From: UBA1370 sp964515115
Lineage (GTDB): Bacteria; Patescibacteriota; Microgenomatia; UBA1400; PJMF01
NCBI GenBank assembly: GCA_964515115.1
Contig: CAZESB010000003.1
Span: 9,337-73,336, forward strand
Reading direction: 5' to 3'
Length of the DNA: 64,000 nucleotides
How positions within the stretch are numbered: position 1 is the stretch's first letter; each line of letters opens with the position of its first letter. The position numbers and the translations under genes are program-made. The notes beneath the pieces were generated by a model. It was not told the DNA's origin. It did not search any database and worked only from the letters and a program-made list of their open reading frames with translations. Positions 16,110 to 24,292 of the stretch are shown here, piece by piece.

Positions 16110-16197
16110 AGGGGTGCATTATATACTTGAGGGCGAATTTTCACAAATCTGGAGTATGCTACCTTCTGTATGCGCTATAATAAGCCCACTTAGCCAT

Positions 16198-16272
16198 GGC
16201 GCAGTACCAAAGTGGTCTAATGGCGAGGTCTGCAAAACCTTCGATTCACGGGTTCGAATCCCGTCTGCGCCT
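16198..16272 (+). tRNA. tRNA-Cys (anticodon GCA)
   Basis: Acceptor GGCGCAG/CTGCGCC, anticodon stem GAGGT/ACCTT with loop CTGCAAA (anticodon GCA), T arm CACGG-GTTCGAA-TCCCG, discriminator U as expected for tRNA-Cys; CCA not encoded. A TATAAT box lies upstream at about 16173-16178. Confidence 0.95.
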
Positions 16273-16325
16273 CTCTTTCACTTTTTGTTTGTTCTATTGT
16301 TTGGCGTTAGTTTATACTAGAAAGT

Positions 16326-16976
16326 GTGCGCACTCTGTTAGCAAACGTCCGGGCCATAAATATTGATTGGCAAGGTTTCTTTATTAAAATTTTTCAACTT
16401 TTGGAAATTACTGTAATTATGGTGGGCTGGCTGGGTAGCAGTCTGCTAATCCAACAATATGACACCTACCACTTAGCGATTGAGCAAATAGGCAACTTTG
16501 CCGGTTCATTGGCGATTTTTTTGTACTCAATGACTTTGGTACCTGGTATTCTGAAAAGATTAAAGGTCAAGCCGAAATATACAGTTCCCCTGGCCGATTT
16601 GCTGGTGACTTTTCGGAGGCGGATGGGCATTTTAATGTTCCTGCTCTTGTTTGTTCATATGCTTTTCATTTTCATTTTACCGATGGTGATTCAAGGAGGT
16701 CTGAGTTACTGGTATGTGGAAATCTGGCATGGTCAAGTTTGGGGATTGGCAGCCCTGGTTTTGCTGTTACCTCTCTGGATTACCTCAAATGATTTAGCCA
16801 TTGAATTACTTGGTAAGTGGCGGCACATGATTCACCGTCTCACCTACATTATTATGGTTTTCATTTTTTTCCATGCTGTTTATATTCGTTCCATCTGGGC
16901 GATCTTGCTGTTTGTTCAATTTGTGGCGCTGGTAGTTTCTTGGATTAGATACTGGCGGGTAGCTTCCAAGCGATAA
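16326..16976 (+). CDS. Ferric-reductase-like haem membrane protein (MsrQ/YedZ-type fold)
   Basis: 216 aa with six predicted membrane helices. The arrangement RRRMGILMFLLLFVHMLFIF ... HRLTYIIMVFIFFHAVYIR, with histidines H111, H170 and H183, is that of the ferric reductase-like transmembrane domain (PF01794), in which paired histidines hold b-type haem. MsrQ passes electrons to a periplasmic methionine sulfoxide reductase; no partner MsrP is visible here, so the electron acceptor is unknown. The GTG at 16326 lies 7 nt after a TATACT box, with no Shine-Dalgarno. It ends 19 nt before miaB. Confidence 0.7.
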   Translation: MRTLLANVRAINIDWQGFFIKIFQLLEITVIMVGWLGSSLLIQQYDTYHLAIEQIGNFAGSLAIFLYSMTLVPGILKRLKVKPKYTVPLADLLVTFRRRMGILMFLLLFVHMLFIFILPMVIQGGLSYWYVEIWHGQVWGLAALVLLLPLWITSNDLAIELLGKWRHMIHRLTYIIMVFIFFHAVYIRSIWAILLFVQFVALVVSWIRYWRVASKR

Positions 16977-16995
16977 TTTGCTAAAATATCACCCC

Positions 16996-18159
16996 ATGAG
17001 TAGCGCAGTAAAAACTTACTATATCCACACTTTTGGTTGCCAGTCCAACAAGAGCGATTCTGAAAGGATTGCTGGTGATTACTTGGCTCGTGGCTATGCT
17101 GAGGCTCAGGATTGGCGGCAGTGTGACGAGTTGGTGGTCAATACCTGCGCGGTCAGGCAGCGGGCTGAAGACCGAGCACGAGGCTTTATTCACAACGTAG
17201 TGGTTTATTTTCACGAACTGGGCCAGCCGCGGCCCAAAATTATTCTCACTGGCTGCATGACTCATCACGGCAATGACCAGTTGTACGAAATGATCCCGGC
17301 GATTGACGAGATTTTGCCGATCAATGAAGTTGGTTTTAATCAAGCGGCGGTCAGAAAAGATCAAAAACATGCCTGGATACCGATTTCTACCGGCTGCAAC
17401 TCTTTTTGCACTTATTGTATTGTCCCCTACTCACGCGGTCGGGAGCAGTCAAGACCTTTTGAAGCGATTATGCAGGAAATGCAAGCTTTAGTTGATAAAG
17501 GTTATGAGGAGGTAACTTTGCTGGGTATGAATGTTAATTCTTGGGGGCTGGAAAAAGTGGGCATTGGTTTTAGAAAACTGATGCTGGAAAACAAAAATTT
17601 CACCAGGAAAGATTTGCCGGAAAACCAATCGCAATACTTACAGCCCACTGAAACTCCTCCGTTTGTGAAGTTGTTGCAGGCAATTTCCAAGTTCAAGCAG
17701 ATCAAGAAAGTTAGGTTTATGACCAGTAACCCTTGGGATTTTCATGATGAACTGATTGAGGAAATCGGCAGCAACAAGAAAATTGACCGCTACGTGCATC
17801 TGCCGGTGCAATCTGGCAGCAACCAGGTGCTTTACCGAATGAACCGTGGTTACACCAAGGAAAGATACTTGGAAGTAGTGGAAAAACTGAAACAAGCTGA
17901 TCCTGAAATTGTCTTGGGTACGGATATTATTGTCGGTTTCCCTGGTGAAACTGATGAAGAATTCGCCGAAACGGTGAAAATGGCTGAGGAGGTTGATTGG
18001 CAGGTGGCATTTATTGCCATGTACTCCCCTCGTCCGGGCACTGCCAGTTGGAGGATTTATCCCGACGACATTCCTCACCACGTCAAAAAAGAACGCTGGG
18101 AATACTTGGACAAAATCATTAACAAAGATAATTTGTCCAACCGCCCAGTGGTAGTATAA
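16996..18159 (+). CDS. miaB: tRNA-2-methylthio-N6-dimethylallyladenosine synthase, TRAM-less
   Basis: Radical-SAM methylthiotransferase that adds the 2-methylthio group to i6A37 of tRNAs reading UNN codons. The N-terminal domain binds an auxiliary 4Fe-4S cluster through the cysteines of TFGCQSNKSDSE, VNTCAVRQRAE and LTGCMTHHG; the radical-SAM motif is GCNSFCTYCIVPYSRGRE. The protein (387 aa from ATG 16996) stops at NKDNLSNRPVVV, where other MiaB proteins continue into a TRAM RNA-binding domain of about 60 residues. TAAAAT lies 8 nt before the ATG. miaA follows after 4 nt, the enzyme acting immediately before it in the pathway. Confidence 0.9.
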   Translation: MSSAVKTYYIHTFGCQSNKSDSERIAGDYLARGYAEAQDWRQCDELVVNTCAVRQRAEDRARGFIHNVVVYFHELGQPRPKIILTGCMTHHGNDQLYEMIPAIDEILPINEVGFNQAAVRKDQKHAWIPISTGCNSFCTYCIVPYSRGREQSRPFEAIMQEMQALVDKGYEEVTLLGMNVNSWGLEKVGIGFRKLMLENKNFTRKDLPENQSQYLQPTETPPFVKLLQAISKFKQIKKVRFMTSNPWDFHDELIEEIGSNKKIDRYVHLPVQSGSNQVLYRMNRGYTKERYLEVVEKLKQADPEIVLGTDIIVGFPGETDEEFAETVKMAEEVDWQVAFIAMYSPRPGTASWRIYPDDIPHHVKKERWEYLDKIINKDNLSNRPVVV

Positions 18160-18163
18160 AAAT

Positions 18164-19168
18164 ATGCAATTACCAATCATCTCCATTGTTGGCCCGACAG
18201 CCAGCGGCAAAACTGAGCTGGCGCTGAATTTGGCTAGTAGGCTTATAACTCGAAAGGTTGTAACTGGCGCAGCAGTGATTTCTGCTGATTCTCGCCAGGT
18301 ATATCAAGGTTTAGAGCTTTTAACAGGTGGCGATATTCCTGCTAATTTCGTGAAAAAAGTTGAGGCTGAATTGAATTACGCTTATTTTGTTGACGCTGAA
18401 GAAAGCAAAATTTCTCTCCACGGAGTGAGTATCATCAAACCTACTGATGAATGGTCGGTGGCTCATTTCAGAACGATGTCCCAACAACTTATAAAAAAAT
18501 ATATTGTGAAAAACTATATCATTATAATCGTTGGTGGCACTGGTCTTTATCATGATTATTTTCTCTCTAATGATCCCGCTATCAGTGTTGCTCCTAATCT
18601 TATTGTGCGTGAAAAAGCCAATCAACTTTCATTAGCAAAACTGAAACAATGGGCAGAAAGTACTGATTCAAAAAAGTACCGGCAAATGAATCATTCGGAC
18701 CAAAATAATCCTCGCCGCTTGATTCGCCTGATTGAAATTGCCCTAGCCCAACCAACCCCACCCACCCAAACTCCAGAATTATTACCAACCCCGCGACATT
18801 TTTACCTTGGCCTGCAGCTTGAACCTGAAGAATTGGCTAAGAGAATTAGATCTCGGGTTTTATCACGCCTAGAAGCAGGTGCAGTTCTGGAAGTGGAACA
18901 AGTTGCCAGCCTGCTTGATTCCACCAAAACCACCAACCCGGCTTACAAAACCTTAGGCTTTAGAGAAATTTTGGCTTACACTCAGGGAGAAATAACCAAA
19001 GAAGAATGTGTAGCAATCTGGACCAAAAAAGAACTGGCTTACTCAAAAAGGCAAATGACTTGGTTTAAGAAAAACAAAGCCATCACCTGGCTAAAAGCCG
19101 ACGATCCCGGAATCGTCAACCAAGCTTTGACATGCTATACTAAATTTTATGATGTCTCTATTTTCTGA
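18164..19168 (+). CDS. miaA: tRNA dimethylallyltransferase
   Basis: 334 aa; transfers the dimethylallyl group from DMAPP to A37 of tRNAs, making the substrate of MiaB encoded just upstream. The P-loop GPTASGKTELAL, SADSRQVYQGLE, VGGTGLYHDY and KTLGFREILAY blocks are typical. The segment after SRQVYQGLELLTGGDI is somewhat divergent from the usual GTAKP motif. The 3' end overlaps the next gene by 20 nt. The miaB-miaA pair makes a compact unit for ms2i6A synthesis. Confidence 0.95.
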   Translation: MQLPIISIVGPTASGKTELALNLASRLITRKVVTGAAVISADSRQVYQGLELLTGGDIPANFVKKVEAELNYAYFVDAEESKISLHGVSIIKPTDEWSVAHFRTMSQQLIKKYIVKNYIIIIVGGTGLYHDYFLSNDPAISVAPNLIVREKANQLSLAKLKQWAESTDSKKYRQMNHSDQNNPRRLIRLIEIALAQPTPPTQTPELLPTPRHFYLGLQLEPEELAKRIRSRVLSRLEAGAVLEVEQVASLLDSTKTTNPAYKTLGFREILAYTQGEITKEECVAIWTKKELAYSKRQMTWFKKNKAITWLKADDPGIVNQALTCYTKFYDVSIF

Positions 19169-20186
19169 TAAACGAACAATTTTTGTAGCTCCTCAGTCCA
19201 TCATTTTGACAATTTTTATTTTGTTGGTAATTTATTTCATTTTTTATATCAAAGAAGTGCTGCTTTTAGTATTGTTGGCCTTTATTATTATGGTGGCGCT
19301 CAGGCCGCTAGTGATGTGGTTTAAAAATCGCCTCAAATTTCGCAAACTTTTGGCTATTGTAACCACCTACGTTATTTTTCTGGCAGGCTTGTTGATCTTC
19401 TTATCATTTGTTTTGCCTCCTCTGGTAAAAGAAGCAGCGGAGTTTCTTTCAGCCATGGATTTACCGGCTATTGAAAATCAGATCAGATCTTTTGAGTTTT
19501 CTCTCAATCAGCTTAACGATTATGCCGACAGAATTGGCCAGTCGGTCAACATGCTTTTTAATGTCATCAACGCCACTTTCAGTACCCTTTTCAGACTGCT
19601 GACAATTTTCGTGATCTCAGTTTACTTAATGATTGACCGCGATAATTTGCACAAAAAGATTGGCTGGTTTACTAATAAGCCGAAACATTTTCGCCAGGCA
19701 AAAGAGTTTATTGACTCAATTGAGCTGCAGCTTGGCGGTTGGGTGCGAGGGCAGATTATCTTGATGCTGGCTGTGGGCTTGGTTACTTATATTGGTCTGA
19801 TGCTGTTGGGTATTCCACGCGCCCTACCCCTGGCGCTAATTGCCGGACTGTTGGAAATTGTGCCCAACATCGGTCCGACCGTTTCCGCTATTCCAGCTAT
19901 TATCATTGCCTATCTAACTTTTGGGCCGGTGATGGCGTTGGTGGTGCTCTTGCTTTTTGTGGTAATTCAGCAGGTGGAAAATAACTTGTTAGTGCCGAAA
20001 GTGATGAGCGCTCAAGCCAACGTCAATCCCTTAATCTCGATTATCGCCATTTTGATTGGTTTGAAAGTGATTGGGGTAATTGGCGCGCTTTTAGCCGTGC
20101 CTAGCTACATCATTTTGAGAACTACCTATGTCACTTTTTTCAGCTTGGTGGACAAAAAAGACATTGAAAAAATCGAAAAAGCTTAG
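19149..20186 (+). CDS. AI-2E family transporter (PerM/TqsA-like)
   Basis: 345 aa polytopic membrane protein of the AI-2 exporter superfamily (PF01594): an N-terminal pair of helices, a central amphipathic region (ENQIRSFEFSLNQLNDYADR), then the conserved block VPNIGPTVSAIPAIIIAYL and QVENNLLVPKVMSAQANVNPL. Members export varied small molecules or act as Na+/H+ antiporters; the name does not prove autoinducer transport. The ATG lies inside the end of miaA, consistent with translational coupling. rnpB follows after 42 nt. Confidence 0.88.
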   Translation: MMSLFSDKRTIFVAPQSIILTIFILLVIYFIFYIKEVLLLVLLAFIIMVALRPLVMWFKNRLKFRKLLAIVTTYVIFLAGLLIFLSFVLPPLVKEAAEFLSAMDLPAIENQIRSFEFSLNQLNDYADRIGQSVNMLFNVINATFSTLFRLLTIFVISVYLMIDRDNLHKKIGWFTNKPKHFRQAKEFIDSIELQLGGWVRGQIILMLAVGLVTYIGLMLLGIPRALPLALIAGLLEIVPNIGPTVSAIPAIIIAYLTFGPVMALVVLLLFVVIQQVENNLLVPKVMSAQANVNPLISIIAILIGLKVIGVIGALLAVPSYIILRTTYVTFFSLVDKKDIEKIEKA

Positions 20187-20215
20187 AATTCACTACAAAA
20201 CTCGCCTTTCTGTTG

Positions 20216-20221
20216 TATAAT
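20216..20221 (+). promoter_or_regulatory. -10 box of rnpB
   Basis: A consensus TATAAT 7 nt before the predicted 5' end of RNase P RNA; the -35 region is weak (ACTACA at 20192-20197). Confidence 0.6.
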
Positions 20222-20228
20222 ACTGGCC

Positions 20229-20571
20229 ACAGAGTTCGGTAATGGCCTATCGCGCTGAGCGCGGTGGGAGGAAAGTCCGGACAGCAGAATAGAGGGTGTT
20301 TTGCGGTGGCCTCTTAATGAGGTTTAAGCGGAAGGTTCGCCTCCGGGCGGATACAGTTAGAGCCACAGAGACGAGCTGCGTAGCGGCAGTTGAAACGGCC
20401 AAGTGATCGGGTGCTTGTTTGGTTTAGACCTAACAGGCGGCAATCCTCCCCGCTGCAACTGACGACTTTCATCGCATTGGAGCTATTCCCAGCCGCTTTG
20501 GCGGCCGATGATAAAGTTTCAGGCATTAGATAAATCATTACCTAGTACAGAATCCGGCTTATGAACTCTGT
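20229..20571 (+). ncRNA. rnpB: RNase P RNA (bacterial type A)
   Basis: About 343 nt. The conserved CR-I sequence GAGGAAAGTCCGGACA, the P4 partner near the 3' end (ACAGAATCCGGCTTATG) and the terminal P1 helix ACAGAGTTC/GAACTCTGT are all present, as are the P8-P9 region and an internal GGCGGCAATCC segment. It processes the 5' ends of tRNA precursors. A -10 box lies immediately upstream and an intrinsic terminator just downstream. Confidence 0.95.
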
Positions 20572-20578
20572 CACCAAA

Positions 20579-20603
20579 TTCTCCACAAGATGGAGGATTT
20601 TTT
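20579..20603 (+). terminator. Intrinsic terminator of rnpB
   Basis: CTCCA-CAAGA-TGGAG, extended by A-T and G-U pairs, followed by six T. Confidence 0.75.
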
Positions 20604-20661
20604 GTAGTCTTGGTATTTACTATCTCCCTCCAAACTCCGTATAATGGAACCAGGAGGTTAT

Positions 20662-21351
20662 ATGGACACAAACTACGCGACTTTTATTACCATCGTCAAC
20701 AATGCTTTGGCTAGTATTCTCGCCTATCTGCCCCAGCTGGCGGCAGCTTTGGTGATTTTTGTGGTGGGTTGGATTTTGGCCAAGATTATCAGGGGCTCAG
20801 TCTTGAAAGTTTTTAGGGCAGTTTTTGGTGCTAAGATGGTCAAGAAAACCCCGGTTGATGATTTTCTCAAGCGTGGTGAACTGGGTCACAAAATTGAAGA
20901 CTTACTGGCGTCTATTATTTTTTGGTTAATCATGCTGGTGGTGATTCACTCAACGGTATCAGTCTTGGGTTTGTCTTCTCTCTCGCATTTGTTGGAACAG
21001 ATTATCAACTATATCCCCAACATGATTGCTGCCTTTACCGTCTTTATTTTTGGGGTGGTAGTAGCTGGTTTGGTCGAGAGTTTAGTGAAAAGTGCGGTTA
21101 GATCAATTGATGGCCGCGATAACAAAAGTGCCTTAGTGGCCGGCAAACTGGCAGGTTATTTTGTTTTTAGTATTGCTGGCTTGGCGGCAGTTTCTGAACT
21201 CGGTATCGCCAAAGAGTTCATCTTGATTTTGTTCGTTGGTTTTGTGATGATGTTTTCTCTTGGATTTGCGTTGGCAATTGGTTTGGGTGCTAAAGATTTG
21301 ATCCGGGAAATGTTGCATGACTGGTACAAACAGGCTAAAGAAGAAAAATAG
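20662..21351 (+). CDS. TM-helix repeat, mechanosensitive-channel-like membrane protein
   Basis: 229 aa from the ATG at 20662, which has a strong AGGAGG site (20652-20657) and a TATAAT box at 20640-20645; an upstream in-frame ATG at 20644 is inside the promoter and less likely. Five hydrophobic segments with Gly-rich patterns (LPQLAAALVIFVVGWILAKI, IPNMIAAFTVFIFGVVVAGL, FSLGFALAIGLGAKDLIREM) match the conserved TM-helix family (PF05552; CmpX-type), small relatives of MscS channels. Probably a stress-related channel; no beta-domain of MscS is present. uppP follows after 15 nt. Confidence 0.75.
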   Translation: MDTNYATFITIVNNALASILAYLPQLAAALVIFVVGWILAKIIRGSVLKVFRAVFGAKMVKKTPVDDFLKRGELGHKIEDLLASIIFWLIMLVVIHSTVSVLGLSSLSHLLEQIINYIPNMIAAFTVFIFGVVVAGLVESLVKSAVRSIDGRDNKSALVAGKLAGYFVFSIAGLAAVSELGIAKEFILILFVGFVMMFSLGFALAIGLGAKDLIREMLHDWYKQAKEEK

Positions 21352-21366
21352 CCTTCATCTCAATTT

Positions 21367-22158
21367 ATGACATTTTTTGACTCGATTATTCTTGGAGTTG
21401 TTCAAGGTTTAACTGAATTTTTGCCGGTTTCCAGTTCCGGCCATCTAGTGGTGGCGCAGGCTTTGCTAGGGGTGGCAGATCATAATGTTTTGTTTGAAGT
21501 TGTGCTGCATTTTGCCACGGTGTTGGCGATCTTGATTTTTTTTCGCCGGCGAATTTACCGGTTGCAAGCTCAAGAAATAGCTTTGCTGGGGGTGGCTTCC
21601 GTACCCGCGAGTTTGGTCGGTTTTTTCTTTAATGAAGCGATTGTTGATTCCTACAGCAATGTACCACTGGCGGCTTCGCTACTCTTGGTTTCCGGCGCGA
21701 TTAATTTGCTGATTAGTAAAAATTTAAAGCAGCTTTCTCTGGAGGAAAAGCCGGAGGAGGTTCAAGCAATAAAAATGACTTACCGAAGCGCCTTAATTAT
21801 TGGTCTGTATCAAATGGTGGCTTTGGCTCCGGGGATTACTCGGTCCGGATCAACTGTTTTGGGTGGTTTGAGGCAAGGTTTGAGCCGGCTTAAGGCCTTT
21901 GAGTTTTCATTTTTGATGGCTATACCGGTTATTTTAGGAGCAAATATCAATGAATTGAGGAAGTTGGCAACTTTCGATTTAGCGGCAATGGACAGGCTAA
22001 TTTTTGGCCTAGGTTTTATCTTTGCCTTTGTGGTTGGCCTCGGCAGTCTTTGGTTTCTCAAAATTATGATTGAGCGCGCCAAGTTTGAATATTTTGCTGT
22101 CTATTGCTGGTTGGCTGGAGTTAGCTTGCTGGTTTTGTATTTTGCCGGCACTATCTGA
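21367..22158 (+). CDS. uppP: Undecaprenyl-diphosphatase (BacA/UppP)
   Basis: 263 aa integral membrane enzyme that dephosphorylates undecaprenyl pyrophosphate to recycle the lipid carrier of peptidoglycan and surface glycans. The two catalytic motifs are visible: GLTEFLPVSSSGHL near the N-terminus and PGITRSGSTVLGGL in the middle; eight or so membrane helices. It converges on the CAP-domain gene, overlapping its end by 8 nt. It fits with the PBP, the FemAB ligase and the O-antigen-ligase-like protein in this window. Confidence 0.96.
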   Translation: MTFFDSIILGVVQGLTEFLPVSSSGHLVVAQALLGVADHNVLFEVVLHFATVLAILIFFRRRIYRLQAQEIALLGVASVPASLVGFFFNEAIVDSYSNVPLAASLLLVSGAINLLISKNLKQLSLEEKPEEVQAIKMTYRSALIIGLYQMVALAPGITRSGSTVLGGLRQGLSRLKAFEFSFLMAIPVILGANINELRKLATFDLAAMDRLIFGLGFIFAFVVGLGSLWFLKIMIERAKFEYFAVYCWLAGVSLLVLYFAGTI

Positions 22159-22714
22159 GTCCTAAGTGCAGGACCACCACGCAATTTTTACCGGCATACT
22201 CCCTAAAACTTTCGCAATCTGCTGCTAATCCCATCTCTTCGTAATTGGGCTTCAACAGCTGCTCGTTGTGGCTAGTGCTTTCAGACCAAGCCTGAAAAAC
22301 TTGCCAGGGAGTGTTGTGGCTGAAAGAAATATTTTCTCCGGCTAGCTTGTAATGATAACCGGCCGCAGTAAAAAGATACCAAGATTCTTGGTTGACGGTA
22401 TCCTCGTGGCGGTAATATTTTTGACTAATCATGTCATTGATTTTGGCGGTGGCACTTTTTTCTAGGCGAGGATCAATCAGTAACGGGCTAAGGTTCTGGT
22501 CTTTTCTGTAGGCGTTAATGAGTGAGTAAAGGCGGTGGGTGTCAAATTCTGCCTGAGGGCTTGTTTCAGTTTCTTGAATATTATTTTTACTGTTGTTACT
22601 GTTGTTGGGAATTAGTTCAGCAGGAAAAATGCCGGGAAAAAAGTAAATTGCTTGAGAAAGAGCAAGGATTAACACTACCACTAGAGCAATTCTGAAATAT
22701 TTATGCTTCAGCAT
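22151..22714 (-). CDS. Secreted CAP-domain (SCP-like) protein
   Basis: 187 aa from ATG 22714. One N-terminal signal or anchor helix (residues 9-32), an Asn/Ser/Gln-rich linker, then a CAP domain (about 60-187): LINAYRKDQNLSPLLIDPRLEKSA, a histidine in YYRHEDT, AGENISFS, and AWSESTSHNEQLLKPNYEEMGL. CAP proteins are extracellular with variable roles (metal binding, lipid binding, proteolysis in some cases), so no activity is assigned. It starts 4 nt after the ComM-type gene ends. Confidence 0.85.
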   Translation of the reverse strand: MLKHKYFRIALVVVLILALSQAIYFFPGIFPAELIPNNSNNSKNNIQETETSPQAEFDTHRLYSLINAYRKDQNLSPLLIDPRLEKSATAKINDMISQKYYRHEDTVNQESWYLFTAAGYHYKLAGENISFSHNTPWQVFQAWSESTSHNEQLLKPNYEEMGLAADCESFREYAGKNCVVVLHLGLR

Positions 22715-22718
22715 CAAC

Positions 22719-24227
22719 TCATTGTAGCATTCGGTATTGCAAGGCTTCGGCCAGGTGTCTTTTTTCGATCATTGCCGCTGAAGCTAAATCGGCAATGGTT
22801 TGTGAGACTTTAATGACAGAAAAGTAGCCCCGGTTAGTTAGAGGTAGTTTCTTGGCCGCTTGCAGTAATAACCTTGAAGCTTCATCTGTCAAAAAACAGT
22901 GCTTTCTAATTCCTCGTGAATCAAGCTCGGAATTAAAACTATAACGGGTGTTTTTATACCTTTGAGCTTGTCTAGAGTAAGCTTTTTCAACTCGAACCGC
23001 GCTTGTTTGCCAGTCTTGCTGCTGATTTTGCCCCTCCAACTGGTGGGGGCTAACCGGCTCAATGAAAAGTTGAAGATCAATCCGGTCTTTGAGTGGGCCT
23101 GATAATTTGCTCTGATAGCGACGAATTTGGTAAAGATTGCAGTGACATTTCTGGTGTTGACTGCCGGCGTAACCGCAGGGGCAAGGGTTGGCGGCAGCAA
23201 TGAGGGTGAACCGAGCGGGATACTTAGCAGTGCCGGTTGATCTTTTAATGGTAATTATGCCTTGCTCTAACGGTTCTCGTAGTGCTTCCAGGCTGGAACG
23301 AGAAAATTCATTAATCTCATCAAGGAAGAGCACGCCCTTGTGAGCTAGGGAAATTTCGCCTGGTAGCAAGTCGATGCCTCCGCCGATGAGACTGACGCTG
23401 GTAGTGGAGTGGTGTGGATGGCGCAGTGGCCGGTGGGTGATTAAACCATTTTTTAATTCTCCCACTAAAGAATGGATAATCGATATTTCTGTGGCTTCGT
23501 CTTGGTGGAGCGGCGGCAGGAGCGAGGTGATGGCTTGAGCCAGCATGCTTTTGCCACTGCCCGGAGGTCCGATCATCAATAAGTTGTGTCCTCCTGCCGC
23601 CGCAACTTCCAGCGCTCTTTTAGCTTGCTCGTGTCCGTAAATATCAGCCAAAGTAATTTTGTGCTGTTTCTGGCTTGTCGGCAAAAGCTGTTTCTTTTCC
23701 AATTCTATCAACCCTTTTCCCTTGGCAAAATCAATTAAATCACGCAGGTGCTTAACTGGAAAAATTTTGATGCCGTTTAAATGCTCCACTTCCTTAACGT
23801 TAGCTGCTGGCATGAGCACGCTCGCATAGCCCATGTTGCTAGCAGCAACGAGGAGCGGCAACGCTGCTTTCATCGGTTTGATTTCACCATTAAGAGCTAA
23901 CTCCCCGAAAAACATGGTCGATTCCGTATCAGCGTGAAAAATGCCATACTCCTTCAGGAGCGAAGCTACGATGGCCAACTCAAAGCAACTCTCTTTTTTG
24001 CGAATATCGGCCGGAGCAAGATTGACAATAGTCCGTTTAGCTTTAATTCTGATGCCGCAGTTTTGCAGTGCAGCGGTAATACGCTCTTTAGCTTCCGTAA
24101 CGGTTTGGGAAGGAAGGCCAATAATGACTAGTTTAGGCTGGCCACGGGAAATATCTACTTCGATTTCGATCTTGACCGGCTTGAGACCAACCATAGTGGC
24201 CGAGTAGGTTCTTGATGACACAAACAA
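22719..24227 (-). CDS. comM: YifB/ComM-family Mg-chelatase-like AAA+ ATPase
   Basis: 502 aa. An N-terminal Lon-protease-like S5 fold (VDISRGQPKLVIIGLPSQTV, FELAIVASLLKEY) precedes the Mg-chelatase AAA+ core with Walker A GPPGSGKSMLAQ, Walker B VLFLDEINEF and the cysteine-rich NPCPCGYAGSQHQKCHC insertion, and a C-terminal helical lid. ComM is a hexameric helicase promoting branch migration during natural transformation; competence in CPR cells is plausible because many carry type IV pili, but that is inference. Start is TTG 24227 or GTG 24221; no Shine-Dalgarno. Confidence 0.93.
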   Translation of the reverse strand: MFVSSRTYSATMVGLKPVKIEIEVDISRGQPKLVIIGLPSQTVTEAKERITAALQNCGIRIKAKRTIVNLAPADIRKKESCFELAIVASLLKEYGIFHADTESTMFFGELALNGEIKPMKAALPLLVAASNMGYASVLMPAANVKEVEHLNGIKIFPVKHLRDLIDFAKGKGLIELEKKQLLPTSQKQHKITLADIYGHEQAKRALEVAAAGGHNLLMIGPPGSGKSMLAQAITSLLPPLHQDEATEISIIHSLVGELKNGLITHRPLRHPHHSTTSVSLIGGGIDLLPGEISLAHKGVLFLDEINEFSRSSLEALREPLEQGIITIKRSTGTAKYPARFTLIAAANPCPCGYAGSQHQKCHCNLYQIRRYQSKLSGPLKDRIDLQLFIEPVSPHQLEGQNQQQDWQTSAVRVEKAYSRQAQRYKNTRYSFNSELDSRGIRKHCFLTDEASRLLLQAAKKLPLTNRGYFSVIKVSQTIADLASAAMIEKRHLAEALQYRMLQ

Positions 24228-24292
24228 GTTTTAATTCATCAAGCTTGCAAAAAGTGCAGAAACTCGCCAGTGTTAGACTAAAGGCTAAAAAA

